Below the pieces are notes generated by a model, which searched no databases, was not told where the DNA came from, and saw only the letters and a list, made by a program, of their open reading frames with translations. A DNA stretch of 64,000 bases from Paracoccus sp. (in: a-proteobacteria). GTDB taxonomy: Bacteria; Pseudomonadota; Alphaproteobacteria; Rhodobacterales; Rhodobacteraceae. Each line of letters opens with the position of its first letter. The first letter of the stretch is position 1. Location of the stretch: the NCBI RefSeq assembly GCF_030538655.1, contig NZ_JAUNTO010000006.1, forward strand, positions 94,824 through 158,823, in the 5' to 3' direction. Below are positions 37,396 through 46,060 of the stretch, piece by piece. The position numbers and the translations under genes were made by a program.

Positions 37396-37872
37396 ATGAC
37401 AGACCATCGGGACACGTTCTGGAACCGTCTGGATGACATCAACGCCGGAATGCTGGGCTGTGACCCGGATTGGCGTCTGGTGCCGATGTCGCATTATGCC
37501 GACCGCGATGCCGGTGCATTGTGGTTCATCACCGCCGCCGGCACCGATCTGGTCGAGGTCGTCAGCACGGGCGCGCGGCGCGCGGTCTATACCATCGCCG
37601 ACGGGGGCGGTGCATTGTTTGCCCGGATCGAGGGGCAGCTTGCCGCCTCTGACGATCAGGCCAAGCTGGACGAAATCTGGAACGCCATTGCCGCCAGTTG
37701 GTTCGAGGACGGCCGCCAGGATAATGACATCCGTCTGCTGCGGCTGGATCTGTCGCAGGCCGAGGTCTGGGCCACACATGGCGGGCTGGGCTTTTTGTTC
37801 CAGATCGCCAAATCCAGGGTGACGGGCGATCAGCCCGACATGGGCGCGCATTTCGAACTGACCTTCCCCTAA
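37396..37872 (+). CDS. Pyridoxamine-phosphate-oxidase-like split-barrel protein
   Basis: General-stress-protein-26-like flavin split barrel, 158 aa. Recognisable features are the strand ...WRLVPMSHYADRDAGALWFITAAGTDLVE, and IWNAIAASWFEDGRQDNDIRLLRLDL. It may bind FMN, FAD, heme or F420; no catalytic assignment. Strong ribosome binding site (CAGGAGGACGG). It lies between fabI and a LysE-type exporter, all in the same direction. Confidence 0.8.
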   Translation: MTDHRDTFWNRLDDINAGMLGCDPDWRLVPMSHYADRDAGALWFITAAGTDLVEVVSTGARRAVYTIADGGGALFARIEGQLAASDDQAKLDEIWNAIAASWFEDGRQDNDIRLLRLDLSQAEVWATHGGLGFLFQIAKSRVTGDQPDMGAHFELTFP

Positions 37873-37939
37873 GCTGCGCGCAAGCTCTTGCAGAGCCATT
37901 ACAACCGGGTAAATTCCGCCGATCACGGAGGAACACCCG

Positions 37940-38560
37940 CTGTCAATTTCACTGCAAGAAACGCTGACGTTGGTGTCGGCCCTGTCCTTGGCGATCCTGT
38001 CGCCCGGCCCCGCGATTATCGCGACAATTCAGGCGGCCTTTGCCCATGGCCGCGAACGTGCCCTGCCCTATGGGTTGGGGCTGGCCACAGGGGCATCGCT
38101 GTGGTGTCTGGCAGCCCTGTTCGGGCTGGCGGTGCTGTTCCGGCTGAACCCGGCGCTCCTGTCGGGAATGATGATCTTTGGCGGCTGTTATCTGCTGTGG
38201 TTCGCCTGGCGGCTGTGGCGCGGGGCGCGCCAGCCCCTCCCCCCTGCGGCAGAGGGGCCAAAGCGCGGTGCCCTGCGTGGGTTCATGGGCGGGATCGCGT
38301 TGAACCTGTCGAACCCAAAACCCGCGCTGTTCTATGCCACGCTGATCCTGTCGGTTTTCCCCCGCGCCCTGACCGGCGGCGAACAGGCGGCGATCTATGC
38401 CATGTGTCTGGGCATAGAATATTTCTGGTATGCGCTGGTTGCCGTTCTGGCATCGACAGGGGCGATACGACTGCGCTATTTTGCGGCGAAATTCTGGATC
38501 GACCGGGCTTGTGCCGTGGCCATGGCCCTGTTGGGCGTGCTGCTGATCCTTGAACATTGA
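37940..38560 (+). CDS. LysE/RhtB-family exporter, probable CTG start
   Basis: Inner-membrane amino-acid exporter of the LysE superfamily, six predicted helices, 206 aa from CTG. The signature LSPGPAII is at about residues 19-26. No ATG precedes the first helix. CTG 37940 lies 8 nt after a GGAGG and yields the family-typical N-terminus ([23 protein letters not shown]); GTG 37970 or TTG 37967 would lack a ribosome binding site and remove half the first helix. The second conserved region is [15 protein letters not shown]. Substrate unknown. Confidence 0.8.
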   Translation: MSISLQETLTLVSALSLAILSPGPAIIATIQAAFAHGRERALPYGLGLATGASLWCLAALFGLAVLFRLNPALLSGMMIFGGCYLLWFAWRLWRGARQPLPPAAEGPKRGALRGFMGGIALNLSNPKPALFYATLILSVFPRALTGGEQAAIYAMCLGIEYFWYALVAVLASTGAIRLRYFAAKFWIDRACAVAMALLGVLLILEH

Positions 38561-38570
38561 AAGGGATAGA

Positions 38571-39074
38571 ATGACTTCCGACCGTCTGCCACATGAAAAG
38601 GGGTTCCACGTCAGCTGGGATCAGCTTCACCGTGACGCGCGCGCCTTGGCGTGGCGGCTGGATGGCACCGACTGGCGTGCCATCGTCGCGATTACCCGTG
38701 GCGGTCTGGTTCCGGCCATGATCGTGGCGCGCGAACTGGACATCCGCACCATCGACACGATCAGCATCAAATCCTACAAAGGACAGGGGGCCAATGCCGG
38801 TCAGGGCGAATTGCAGGTGCTGAACTCGCCCGACCCGGAGCTGATGGGCGACGGCGACCGCATTCTGGTCATTGACGATCTGGTCGATTCCGGGCGCACG
38901 CTGGAACTGGTGCGCCAGATGTATCCCAAGGCGCATTTCGGCACCGTCTATGCCAAACCCAAGGGCAAGCCGATGGTCCAGACCTATGTCACCGAGGTGT
39001 CGCAGGACACATGGATCTTTTTCCCCTGGGACATGGCGCTGCAATACGTTCAGCCCTTCCGTGGCGAAGACTGA
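38571..39074 (+). CDS. gpt: Xanthine-guanine phosphoribosyltransferase
   Basis: Purine salvage enzyme using PRPP to convert xanthine and guanine to XMP and GMP; 167 aa. The PRPP-binding motif [13 protein letters not shown] is at about residues 92-104; [10 protein letters not shown] forms the pyrophosphate loop. The C-terminal [15 protein letters not shown] is family-typical. ATG 38571 with AAAGGGA just upstream. Ten nt after the LysE exporter stop. Confidence 0.93.
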   Translation: MTSDRLPHEKGFHVSWDQLHRDARALAWRLDGTDWRAIVAITRGGLVPAMIVARELDIRTIDTISIKSYKGQGANAGQGELQVLNSPDPELMGDGDRILVIDDLVDSGRTLELVRQMYPKAHFGTVYAKPKGKPMVQTYVTEVSQDTWIFFPWDMALQYVQPFRGED

Positions 39075-39394
39075 TCGGGCTGTTCCGGGCGGTGCTGCTG
39101 TGGGTCTGGGGCTGACCTACCATGAACTGATCGAAGCCCTGCAAACGCCGCCGCAAGCCAGCAGTCCTGTTGCTGGCGTGCCTGATCGTCCTTGTCTGCC
39201 CGCCGGATACGGGTCGGACCACCGATGAGGCTGATCCTGCCAGATATGGCCCTGTCTGATCTGGCGCGACCGGCAAGGCAGTTTTTTGCCGCCTTACCTA
39301 AGTTTCCGTGAACGGACGAAACCATTGCGACTCTGTGGGGTTGAGTCCCCGAATGCGGGCAACCGGCCCGCAGAACCCTTCGGAGGAGAACGCG
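39075..39394. other. 320-nt gene-free region with motif copy B
   Basis: No complete gene. A frame from 39131 to 39259 encodes a basic stretch followed by AVLLLACLIVLVC, like a lipoprotein signal, but it follows a stop codon directly and has no start, so it is probably a remnant or chance. The second half holds the three-block motif (39281-39322) and the leader of the PRC-barrel gene. Confidence 0.5.
39281..39322. repeat. Three-block intergenic motif, copy B
   Basis: GTTTTTTGC (39281-39289), CTTACCTAA (39293-39301) and GGACGAAAC (39314-39322), the same three blocks in the same order as at 35671-35727. It lies 73-114 nt upstream of the PRC-barrel gene. Between the last two blocks GTTTCCG and CGGACGAAAC form an imperfect inverted repeat. 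Confidence 0.5.
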
Positions 39395-40108
39395 ATGCAT
39401 AAGATTTTGTTGACCACCGCCCTTGTTATTCCTTTCAGCCTCGGCACTGCCTTGGCACAGGATACTGCGGCCCCGGTCGAAGATCAGGGCGGCGCAAGCA
39501 CCGATCTGGCGGCCGATCCGACGACCACCGGAACCGCCCCCGAGGCGGCGGATACCGCCGCGCAGGCGGATGCACTGGCCACGCAGATGGCCGCCAGTGA
39601 CAAGGTGGTGCATGAACAGACCACCACCGAACTGCGGCTGGACTGGATCACCGGCGCTTCGGTCCACGCCCCCGACGGCGAAAAAATCGGCGACATCACC
39701 GACCTGATCCTTGACGGCACGACGGGCCAGATGTCGGCGGCGATCATCGGCGTGGGCGGCTTTCTGGGTATCGGGCAAAAGCAGATCGCGGTGCCATGGG
39801 ATCGCCTGACCATCAACTATGACGCGCGCGAAGTCACCTCGGACCTGACGCGGGACGAAGCGAATGCCGCACCGGAATATGTGTTCCGCGCGCAGGAAAC
39901 CGCACCGGGGATTGATCCGGCTGCCCCGGCGGTCGAGATGACCCCGGCAACGACCCCGCCCGCTGGCGCGGTTCCGGCAGAGCCTGTCCCGCCGGTCGAG
40001 GGCGGCACAGATATGCCCGCCGATACCAGTGCTCCGACCACGACCGATCCGGTCGATCCGGCCCCGGCCATGGAACCGGCTGAAACGGAAACCGAAACGT
40101 CGAACTGA
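39395..40108 (+). CDS. Secreted PRC-barrel domain protein
   Basis: Exported protein of 237 aa: signal peptide (1-21, ending TALAQ), a Thr/Ala-rich linker, one PRC-barrel domain (about 75-145, with LDWITGASVHAPDGEKIGDITDLILDGTTGQ-type sequence and the following VAVPWDRL strand), and a Pro/Thr/Glu-rich disordered tail. PRC barrels bind proteins or RNA; in secreted form the role is unknown. Strong GGAGGAGA ribosome binding site. It resembles the IalB gene in architecture (signal, low-complexity, small domain, low-complexity) and ends at a clear terminator. Confidence 0.83.
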   Translation: MHKILLTTALVIPFSLGTALAQDTAAPVEDQGGASTDLAADPTTTGTAPEAADTAAQADALATQMAASDKVVHEQTTTELRLDWITGASVHAPDGEKIGDITDLILDGTTGQMSAAIIGVGGFLGIGQKQIAVPWDRLTINYDAREVTSDLTRDEANAAPEYVFRAQETAPGIDPAAPAVEMTPATTPPAGAVPAEPVPPVEGGTDMPADTSAPTTTDPVDPAPAMEPAETETETSN

Positions 40109-40154
40109 TCCCGCCCCGGTGGCAGGACGCCCCGCGCGGGCATTTACAATGACG

Positions 40155-40182
40155 AAAGGCCCGGCAATCCACCGGGCCTTTT
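40155..40182. terminator. Terminator between the convergent PRC-barrel and Hint genes
   Basis: AAGGCCCGG pairs with CCGGGCCTT around CAATCCA and is followed by TTTT on the plus strand. On the minus strand it gives a shorter T run, so it may serve both genes. Confidence 0.8.
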
Positions 40183-40201
40183 GCTGACCACGAGACGTAG
40201 A

Positions 40202-41293
40202 TTACAGACGCGCGCCGGACAGCGGCTTGTTATTGCGTATGTGTCGTTCGACCAAACGACGCGTCCGACCGCCCGCCGGAATCGGGCGCGCAGCGGGCAT
40301 GACCATGGTGGCCAGTTCGGGAAACAGCGTTATGATTTCGATACGGGCGGCAGATGACAGACCAGCCAGCGCCACCGGACCGGGCAGCAAGCTTTCAGTT
40401 TCGGCACCTTCGGACAGCAGGATGTCATGGCTGTCCAGCATGATGTGGTGATAGGACAAATCGCCCGGCGTTTCTACTCGCTCGATCCCCGGTGCGGCCA
40501 GCAGGTGAACGGCAGGGGCCAGCACCTCATCCGTGCCGAACATGGTGCGGGCGATGGCGGAACGCAGCAAAATGCGATGCTGCGGCGACACCAGCAGATC
40601 GCGACGCGGCACACCGGGGGCCAGCGCGCCCTGTCCGATGCGGATCGGTTTCAGCCGTGAATCATGCTGCATCTGCGCCGCCGTCACATGGCGGGCGCCG
40701 ATCCAGCGGATTGGCCGGGCGGCCCCGCTGTTGGTCAGCACCAGATCACCCTTGCCCAACCCCTCGACCGGGCGCGGGCCATCGGGCGTTTCGATCAGCG
40801 TGCCACCCACAAAACACACCAGCGAGGCATAACCTGCCCCGCTGTTGGTGGAATAAGCGGTGATCGTATAGGTAACGCCGGTTTTCAGATCGGCGGTGGT
40901 GACGAACGCCTGCACATCATTGTCGTGCTGATTGAAGGTCACGCCCCAGACCGTCAGGCTGGACCCGTCTGATCCACTAAGGCTGACCTGCCACGCTGTT
41001 TCCAGTTGCGTATCATTGCCCCAAACCTGACCACCCTTGACGGTAACAGTCTGATCTGGATCAGAAAAATTGATAAATTGGATGTTGCTGTCGGTCGGCG
41101 AGTCGTTATCTGTCAGCGAATTATTGTCATCGCTGATGGTAATAGGCTGCGCTTCCCCCACGGTGGCGAACGAAAACGTGCTGCCGATTTCGAACGTAGG
41201 CCGGTCGCTGTTCTTGAAAAAATCATAGCCGGGATCTGTCAGCGGAAAATCATCGACGTTGAAAATCCACGTATGATAATCGGTCTGCGCCAT
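40202..41293 (-). CDS. Hint-domain protein (Hint_2 type)
   Basis: 363 aa. Residues 1-155 form a beta-rich, Asp/Ser/Thr-rich domain of unknown type. Residues 160-310 are a Hedgehog/intein (Hint) fold of the kind common in Rhodobacterales: catalytic C160 in VCFVGGTLIETPDGPRPVEGL, followed by LVSPQHRILL and HHIMLDSHDILLSEGAETESL. In hedgehog and bacterial intein-like proteins this fold cleaves the preceding peptide bond at the Cys; here it would release the N-terminal domain (inference). The C-terminal 50 residues are basic. No signal peptide. A terminator separates it from trpE. Confidence 0.82.
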   Translation of the reverse strand: MAQTDYHTWIFNVDDFPLTDPGYDFFKNSDRPTFEIGSTFSFATVGEAQPITISDDNNSLTDNDSPTDSNIQFINFSDPDQTVTVKGGQVWGNDTQLETAWQVSLSGSDGSSLTVWGVTFNQHDNDVQAFVTTADLKTGVTYTITAYSTNSGAGYASLVCFVGGTLIETPDGPRPVEGLGKGDLVLTNSGAARPIRWIGARHVTAAQMQHDSRLKPIRIGQGALAPGVPRRDLLVSPQHRILLRSAIARTMFGTDEVLAPAVHLLAAPGIERVETPGDLSYHHIMLDSHDILLSEGAETESLLPGPVALAGLSSAARIEIITLFPELATMVMPAARPIPAGGRTRRLVERHIRNNKPLSGARL

Positions 41294-41330
41294 GCCGGAA
41301 ACCTATGGTTGAGAACAGTCTTGTCGCGCA

Positions 41331-41370
41331 AAAAACACGCGGCTTCAATCACAAGATGCCGCGTGTTTTA
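41331..41370. terminator. Strong terminator after ppiD-trpE
   Basis: AAAACACGCGGC pairs perfectly with GCCGCGTGTTTT around a 14-nt loop. On the minus strand, downstream of the trpE stop, it ends in a run of T. It may also work on the plus strand. Confidence 0.8.
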
Positions 41371-41380
41371 ACTGTGCCTG

Positions 41381-42886
41381 TCAGGTGTTGCCCGACGCGA
41401 AACGGGCGGCCCCTTCGGCTGCACGCTGCAAGGCGCGACTTTTGTTGACGGTTTCCTGATATTCGGCCTCGGGGTCGCTGTCATAAACGACGCCGCCGCC
41501 CGATTGCAGATACAGCGCGCCATCCTTGATGACGCCGGTGCGCAGCGCGATGCACATGTCCATTTCACCATTCGCCGCGAAATAGCCGACGCCCCCGCCG
41601 TAAACGCCGCGCTTTTCCGGCTCTAACTCGTCGATGATCTGCATGGCGCGAACCTTGGGCGCGCCGCTGACGGTGCCCGCAGGCAGACCGGCCAGCAGGG
41701 CGGACAGCGCATCCTGCCCCTCGCGCAGTTCGCCGACCACGTTGGAGACGATGTGCATGACGTGGCTGTAACGTTCGATGATGAACTGTTCGGTCGGGCG
41801 CACGGTGCCGATTTTCGCCACGCGACCCACGTCGTTACGGCCAAGGTCCAGCAACATCAGATGTTCGGCCAGTTCCTTTTGATCGCCCAGCAGATCGGCC
41901 TCCAGCGCGCGATCCTCGGCCTCGTTCGCGCCGCGCGGGCGGGTGCCGGCGATGGGGCGGATCGTCACCTCGCCATCGCGCAGGCGGACCAGAATTTCGG
42001 GGGACGCGCCGACGATCTGAAACCCGCCCATGTTCAGAAAGAACATGAAGGGCGACGGGTTGGTGCGGCGAAGGCTACGATACAGCGCAAAGGGCGGCAG
42101 CGGGAAATCCATCCGCCAGCGTTGCGACGGCACCACCTGAAAAATGTCACCGGCGCGGATGTATTCCTTGGCGCGCTCGACAGCGGCCAGATAATCGGCC
42201 TTGGCAAAGTTGCTGACGGGGTCACCCACCTGCGCATCGCGGCCAAGGGCACGCGGCTCGGACGGTTGGCGGTCCAGCGACCGCAGCGCCTCGGTCACGC
42301 GTTCGGCGGCCTGCGCATAGGCGGCGCGGGCGGGCAGCGCCGGGTCGAACCACGCGGGCGCGCAAAGCGTGACCTCGCCCTTGACGCCATCCAGCACCGC
42401 GACGACCGAGGGGCGCAGCAACATTGCATCGGGCAGATTCAGCGGGTCGGGGTTCACATCGGGCAGATGTTCGACCAGCCGGATCATGTCATAGCCCAGA
42501 TAGCCAAACAGTCCCGCCGCAACCGGAGGAATACCGTCGGGCATGTCGATGCGGCTTTCGGCGATCAGGGCGCGCAGGCTGTCCAGCGCCGGGCGGTCGT
42601 CGGGTTGAAACTCGTCGGAAAACCGCGCCTGTCGGTTGATGCGGGCCTGCGTGCCACGGCATTCCCAGATCAGATCGGGCTTCATCCCGACGATCGAGTA
42701 ACGGCCCCGCACCTCGCCGCCCGTCACCGATTCCAGCATGAAGGACAGCGGCTGCGCCTCGGCCAGTTTCAGCATCAGGCTGACGGGCGTGTCCAGATCG
42801 GCGGCCAGCCGCAGGGTGACAAGCTGGTTGCGACCCGCCTCCCAACCGCGTTCAAAACTTGCGAAATCGGGCGAGAGATCCATCAT
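41381..42886 (-). CDS. trpE: Anthranilate synthase component I
   Basis: Chorismate-binding subunit making anthranilate with TrpG; 501 aa. Feedback-site-like segment PVSLMLKLAEAQPLSFMLESVTGGE at the N-terminus; catalytic core with FQVVPSQRW, TIRPIAGTRPRG, LLDLGRNDVGRVAK, SGAPKVRAM and GVYGGGVGYF. Its ATG overlaps the ppiD stop (ATGA), so it is translated with ppiD. The partner genes trpG and trpD lie about 4.4 kb away on the other strand, separated by an aminotransferase and a disordered protein gene. Confidence 0.94.
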   Translation of the reverse strand: MMDLSPDFASFERGWEAGRNQLVTLRLAADLDTPVSLMLKLAEAQPLSFMLESVTGGEVRGRYSIVGMKPDLIWECRGTQARINRQARFSDEFQPDDRPALDSLRALIAESRIDMPDGIPPVAAGLFGYLGYDMIRLVEHLPDVNPDPLNLPDAMLLRPSVVAVLDGVKGEVTLCAPAWFDPALPARAAYAQAAERVTEALRSLDRQPSEPRALGRDAQVGDPVSNFAKADYLAAVERAKEYIRAGDIFQVVPSQRWRMDFPLPPFALYRSLRRTNPSPFMFFLNMGGFQIVGASPEILVRLRDGEVTIRPIAGTRPRGANEAEDRALEADLLGDQKELAEHLMLLDLGRNDVGRVAKIGTVRPTEQFIIERYSHVMHIVSNVVGELREGQDALSALLAGLPAGTVSGAPKVRAMQIIDELEPEKRGVYGGGVGYFAANGEMDMCIALRTGVIKDGALYLQSGGGVVYDSDPEAEYQETVNKSRALQRAAEGAARFASGNT

Positions 42887-44802
42887 TGAGCCTGCGTATG
42901 CACCATGTTGATGACGTTCTGATTGATCGTCACCCCGGCTTGGGTCTGAATGGCGCGGGTAAAGTAATCGAACACATCCTGCTGCAACGACCGCTGCGCC
43001 TGCATCCGCACCGCATCCAGCACCGGCCCGGCCTGTTCGGCGGACAGATCGGCGGCGTGAATGGCGTCCAGCGTCACCAGAAACACCCGGCCCTGTGCCT
43101 CGGCGATTTCCGCATCGCCCGGTTCGGTGATACGAAAGGCGCGGGCGATGACATCGGGCGGCACGCCCTCAATCCAGCCATCCCGGCCCATGTTTTGCTG
43201 CACGGTGCCCGGCGTGGCCGGTGGGCTGGCCGCTGTGTCATCCTGTTCCGCCGCAGCGCCATTACCGTCGCCATTCGCCGGAGCCAGAGTCGCCGCAGCA
43301 ACGGCCGTCACGCGGTCTTCTTCGGCCTGCTGGCGCAGCAGGCGCAGGGTTTCGGCCTGCCGCCAGTCGGCCAGCACCTCGTCGGCCACCTCGTCATAGG
43401 GGCGCAGCGCCGGGGCCACCACCTCATCCAGACGCAGGGCAAACACGCCGCCATCGTCCAGTTCGAACAGTTGCGGGAAATCCTCGGCAACAACGACGGC
43501 GGCCTGTTCGCGGAAAGCGGGATAGTTGGCGATGGTGCTGTGATCGTCGCCGGTGAACCCTTGGGTCCAGTCGATCAGACCGACCTGCATATCGTTTTCC
43601 TGCGCCGCATCCTCAAGCGAAGCCCCCGAGGCAAGGCTGTCCTCGATCGCGGCGGATCGTTCGGTGATGATCCGGCGGGCACGATCTGCGGCGGCTTCGG
43701 CGCGCAGATCGGGTTCGGCCTGTTCAAAGGCGATGTTGCGCGGTTCAAGAATGGCGTTCATTGAAAACAGCGCCGGACCCAGCGGCGTGTCCACCGGCCC
43801 GGCAATGCCGGGACCGTCCAGCGCGAACACCGCCTCGCCCGCCACGCCAAGCTGATCCTGCGACACCTCGCCCAGATCAATATCATCCAGCGTCAGCCCG
43901 CGTTCGGCAACCAGTTGCGCAAAGGTAATCTCGCCCGCGTCCAGCCGCGCCCTGGCATCCGCCGCCGCCTGAGCCGAGGGCATGACCAGCCGTTCCACCA
44001 TGCGCAGTTCAGGCTGCTGATAATCGTTGATGCGGGCCTGATACAGATCGCGCAGCGCGGCGTCATCCAGCTCCACGGTATCGGCCAGCATTTCAGGCGT
44101 CAGCCAGATATAGCTGATCTTGCGCACCTCGGGCGCGGTAAAGCGCGGCGCATTGGCCTGATGCCACGCCTCCAGAATGGCCTGATCGGGGTCTTCGACA
44201 GTATGCGGCAGATCGGCCGCCGTCAGCTCGCGCCAGGTGAAATCGCGGGTTTCCAGAATCCAGCCTGCGGTTCGGTTAACCACGGGTTCCGGCGCAACGA
44301 TACCGCCCGCGACGGCGCGTTGCAGGATCATCCGCGCCTCGTCCTGACGCACCTCATGTTCAAATTCGCCTTCGGTCAGGCGTTCGCGACGCAGCAGATC
44401 GGCATAGGCCGCACGATCAAAGCTGCCCGAAGGACCGCGAAAGGCCGGAACAGCCGTGATGGTCTGCGCGATACGCTCATCTCCCACCGACAGGCCAATG
44501 CGGCGCGCCTCTTCGGCCAATGCGGCGGCACCGAACAATTGCCCCTGCACCGCCTGCGGCAAACCGATGGCCTGTGCCTGCGCCATGGTGAAATGCTGGC
44601 CCATCTGCTGAGAGTAGTTATTCAACTCGCTGCGCAGGGCGCGCCCGTATTGATCCGCCGTGATTTCGGTTTCGCCAACCGAACCGACAGCGCTGGAGCC
44701 GCCGGAAAAAGTCGTGACGCCAAAGCCGCCCAATCCCAGCACCATCAGCCCCATCAAGACCCAGACGATGGTGGATTTGCCGTGGGTGCGCAGGTTCTTC
44801 AT
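42883..44802 (-). CDS. ppiD: Periplasmic peptidyl-prolyl isomerase PpiD-like (SurA N-domain)
   Basis: Membrane-anchored folding factor, 639 aa. Single N-terminal helix at about 12-32 (TIVWVLMGLMVLGLGGFGV), a SurA_N-like chaperone domain to about 190, parvulin-like rotamase regions (about 250-370), and a C-terminal domain with an acidic low-complexity insertion at 505-545. Assists outer-membrane and periplasmic protein folding at the inner membrane. The ppiD-trpE pairing is a familiar Rhodobacterales arrangement. Confidence 0.88.
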   Translation of the reverse strand: MKNLRTHGKSTIVWVLMGLMVLGLGGFGVTTFSGGSSAVGSVGETEITADQYGRALRSELNNYSQQMGQHFTMAQAQAIGLPQAVQGQLFGAAALAEEARRIGLSVGDERIAQTITAVPAFRGPSGSFDRAAYADLLRRERLTEGEFEHEVRQDEARMILQRAVAGGIVAPEPVVNRTAGWILETRDFTWRELTAADLPHTVEDPDQAILEAWHQANAPRFTAPEVRKISYIWLTPEMLADTVELDDAALRDLYQARINDYQQPELRMVERLVMPSAQAAADARARLDAGEITFAQLVAERGLTLDDIDLGEVSQDQLGVAGEAVFALDGPGIAGPVDTPLGPALFSMNAILEPRNIAFEQAEPDLRAEAAADRARRIITERSAAIEDSLASGASLEDAAQENDMQVGLIDWTQGFTGDDHSTIANYPAFREQAAVVVAEDFPQLFELDDGGVFALRLDEVVAPALRPYDEVADEVLADWRQAETLRLLRQQAEEDRVTAVAAATLAPANGDGNGAAAEQDDTAASPPATPGTVQQNMGRDGWIEGVPPDVIARAFRITEPGDAEIAEAQGRVFLVTLDAIHAADLSAEQAGPVLDAVRMQAQRSLQQDVFDYFTRAIQTQAGVTINQNVINMVHTQAQ

Positions 44803-44872
44803 CCCAGCCTCTTGTCGTTTTTCGCTCGTCCGGGTTCTTTAGGGCGATGGCGCGGCCATCACAAGCCCGGCG

Positions 44873-46060
44873 TCATCCACGGAACTGTGACAGCCGTTCC
44901 GCCAGTGCCACGATGCCATCGCTGTCGATATTGGCATAGGCGATGCGGAAATGGCGCGGACCGTCGGGGTTGTCGCCCGGCATGAACATCGTTCCGGGCA
45001 GCGCCAGCACCCCGGCATCGCGCACCAGCAGCGGCGCCAGATCGGCCGAGCTTGCCTTGAACGGGTGTTCGATCCACGCGAAATAGGCCCCGCAGCTTTT
45101 CAGCCCCCACCCCGGCAGCCGGTCCAGATGATGCAGGCAGGCCAGGCGGCGGCGCAGGATTTCATCGCGCTCGCCCGCCAGCCAGTCGCCCAGATGACGC
45201 AAGCCATGGGTCGCGCCAATCTGCCCCATCTGCCCGGCACAAATCGCCACCGTATCCAGCCATTTTTCCACCTGCACCATCCGGTCGGGCGCAGCGATCA
45301 CCGCGCCGGTGCGGTGCCCGGTCAGACGATAGCTTTTCGAAAAGGAATAAAGCTGGATCAGCGTTTCACCCCAATCGGAATCAGTCAGCAGATCGTGTGG
45401 CGGCTCTCCTTGCCGCGAGGCAAGGCTGTGAAAATCGCGATAGGTTTCGTCCACGATCAGCGCCAGCCCGTGTTCGCGTGCCAGATCGTAAAAGGCACGG
45501 ATCAGCCCGGCGGGATATTCCGCGCCGGTGGGGTTGTTGGGCGTCACCAATACGATGGCGCGGGTGCGATCGCTCAGCAGGGCGCGGGCCAGATCGGGCT
45601 GCGGCATCATCTGGCTGTCGCAGGGCACCGGCACGGCGCGGATGCCGTTGATGTCCAGCCACATCTTGTGATTGAAATACCACGGCACCGGCAGCAGGAT
45701 TTCATCACCCGGCCCGGCCAGCGTGGCAATCGCCGCGCAGAATGCCTGATTGCAGCCTTGCGTGATGGCGACATGATCCGCCGTGACGGGCGCGCGGTAA
45801 AACGCCGACCAGTCAGCGGCCAAAGCCTGCCGCAGATCGTCATTGCCCAGAACCGGCCCATACAGATGCGCGGCGTCATCGCGCAGCGCCGCATCGGCCA
45901 TGGCGCGGCGCAGATCATCGGGCGGCGGCAAGGCGGGTGCCGCCTGCGAGACGTTCATCAACGGCCGATCCGGCGGGAACGAGACCCCGGCCAACCACCG
46001 CCGCGCCTCCATCACCGGCGGGCTGAAGGTCGATGCGATACTGGGATGAAGCGGGATCAT
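44873..46060 (-). CDS. Class I/II PLP-dependent aminotransferase
   Basis: Fold-type I aminotransferase, 395 aa, cytoplasmic. The PLP lysine is in YSFSKSYRLTGHRTG (about 238); other PLP contacts in VTPNNPTG and IVDETYRDF. The C-terminal arginine for the substrate carboxylate is in HFRIAYAN. Similar to aspartate/aromatic aminotransferase-like enzymes; exact substrate unknown. The ATG follows directly the TGA of the upstream disordered-protein gene. A place beside trp genes may hint at aromatic metabolism but is not proof. Confidence 0.88.
   Translation of the reverse strand: MIPLHPSIASTFSPPVMEARRWLAGVSFPPDRPLMNVSQAAPALPPPDDLRRAMADAALRDDAAHLYGPVLGNDDLRQALAADWSAFYRAPVTADHVAITQGCNQAFCAAIATLAGPGDEILLPVPWYFNHKMWLDINGIRAVPVPCDSQMMPQPDLARALLSDRTRAIVLVTPNNPTGAEYPAGLIRAFYDLAREHGLALIVDETYRDFHSLASRQGEPPHDLLTDSDWGETLIQLYSFSKSYRLTGHRTGAVIAAPDRMVQVEKWLDTVAICAGQMGQIGATHGLRHLGDWLAGERDEILRRRLACLHHLDRLPGWGLKSCGAYFAWIEHPFKASSADLAPLLVRDAGVLALPGTMFMPGDNPDGPRHFRIAYANIDSDGIVALAERLSQFRG

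Noticed and set aside
39131-39259. Short lipoprotein-like frame (AVLLLACLIVLVC)
   Set aside because: It follows a stop codon directly, has no start codon and no ribosome binding site.
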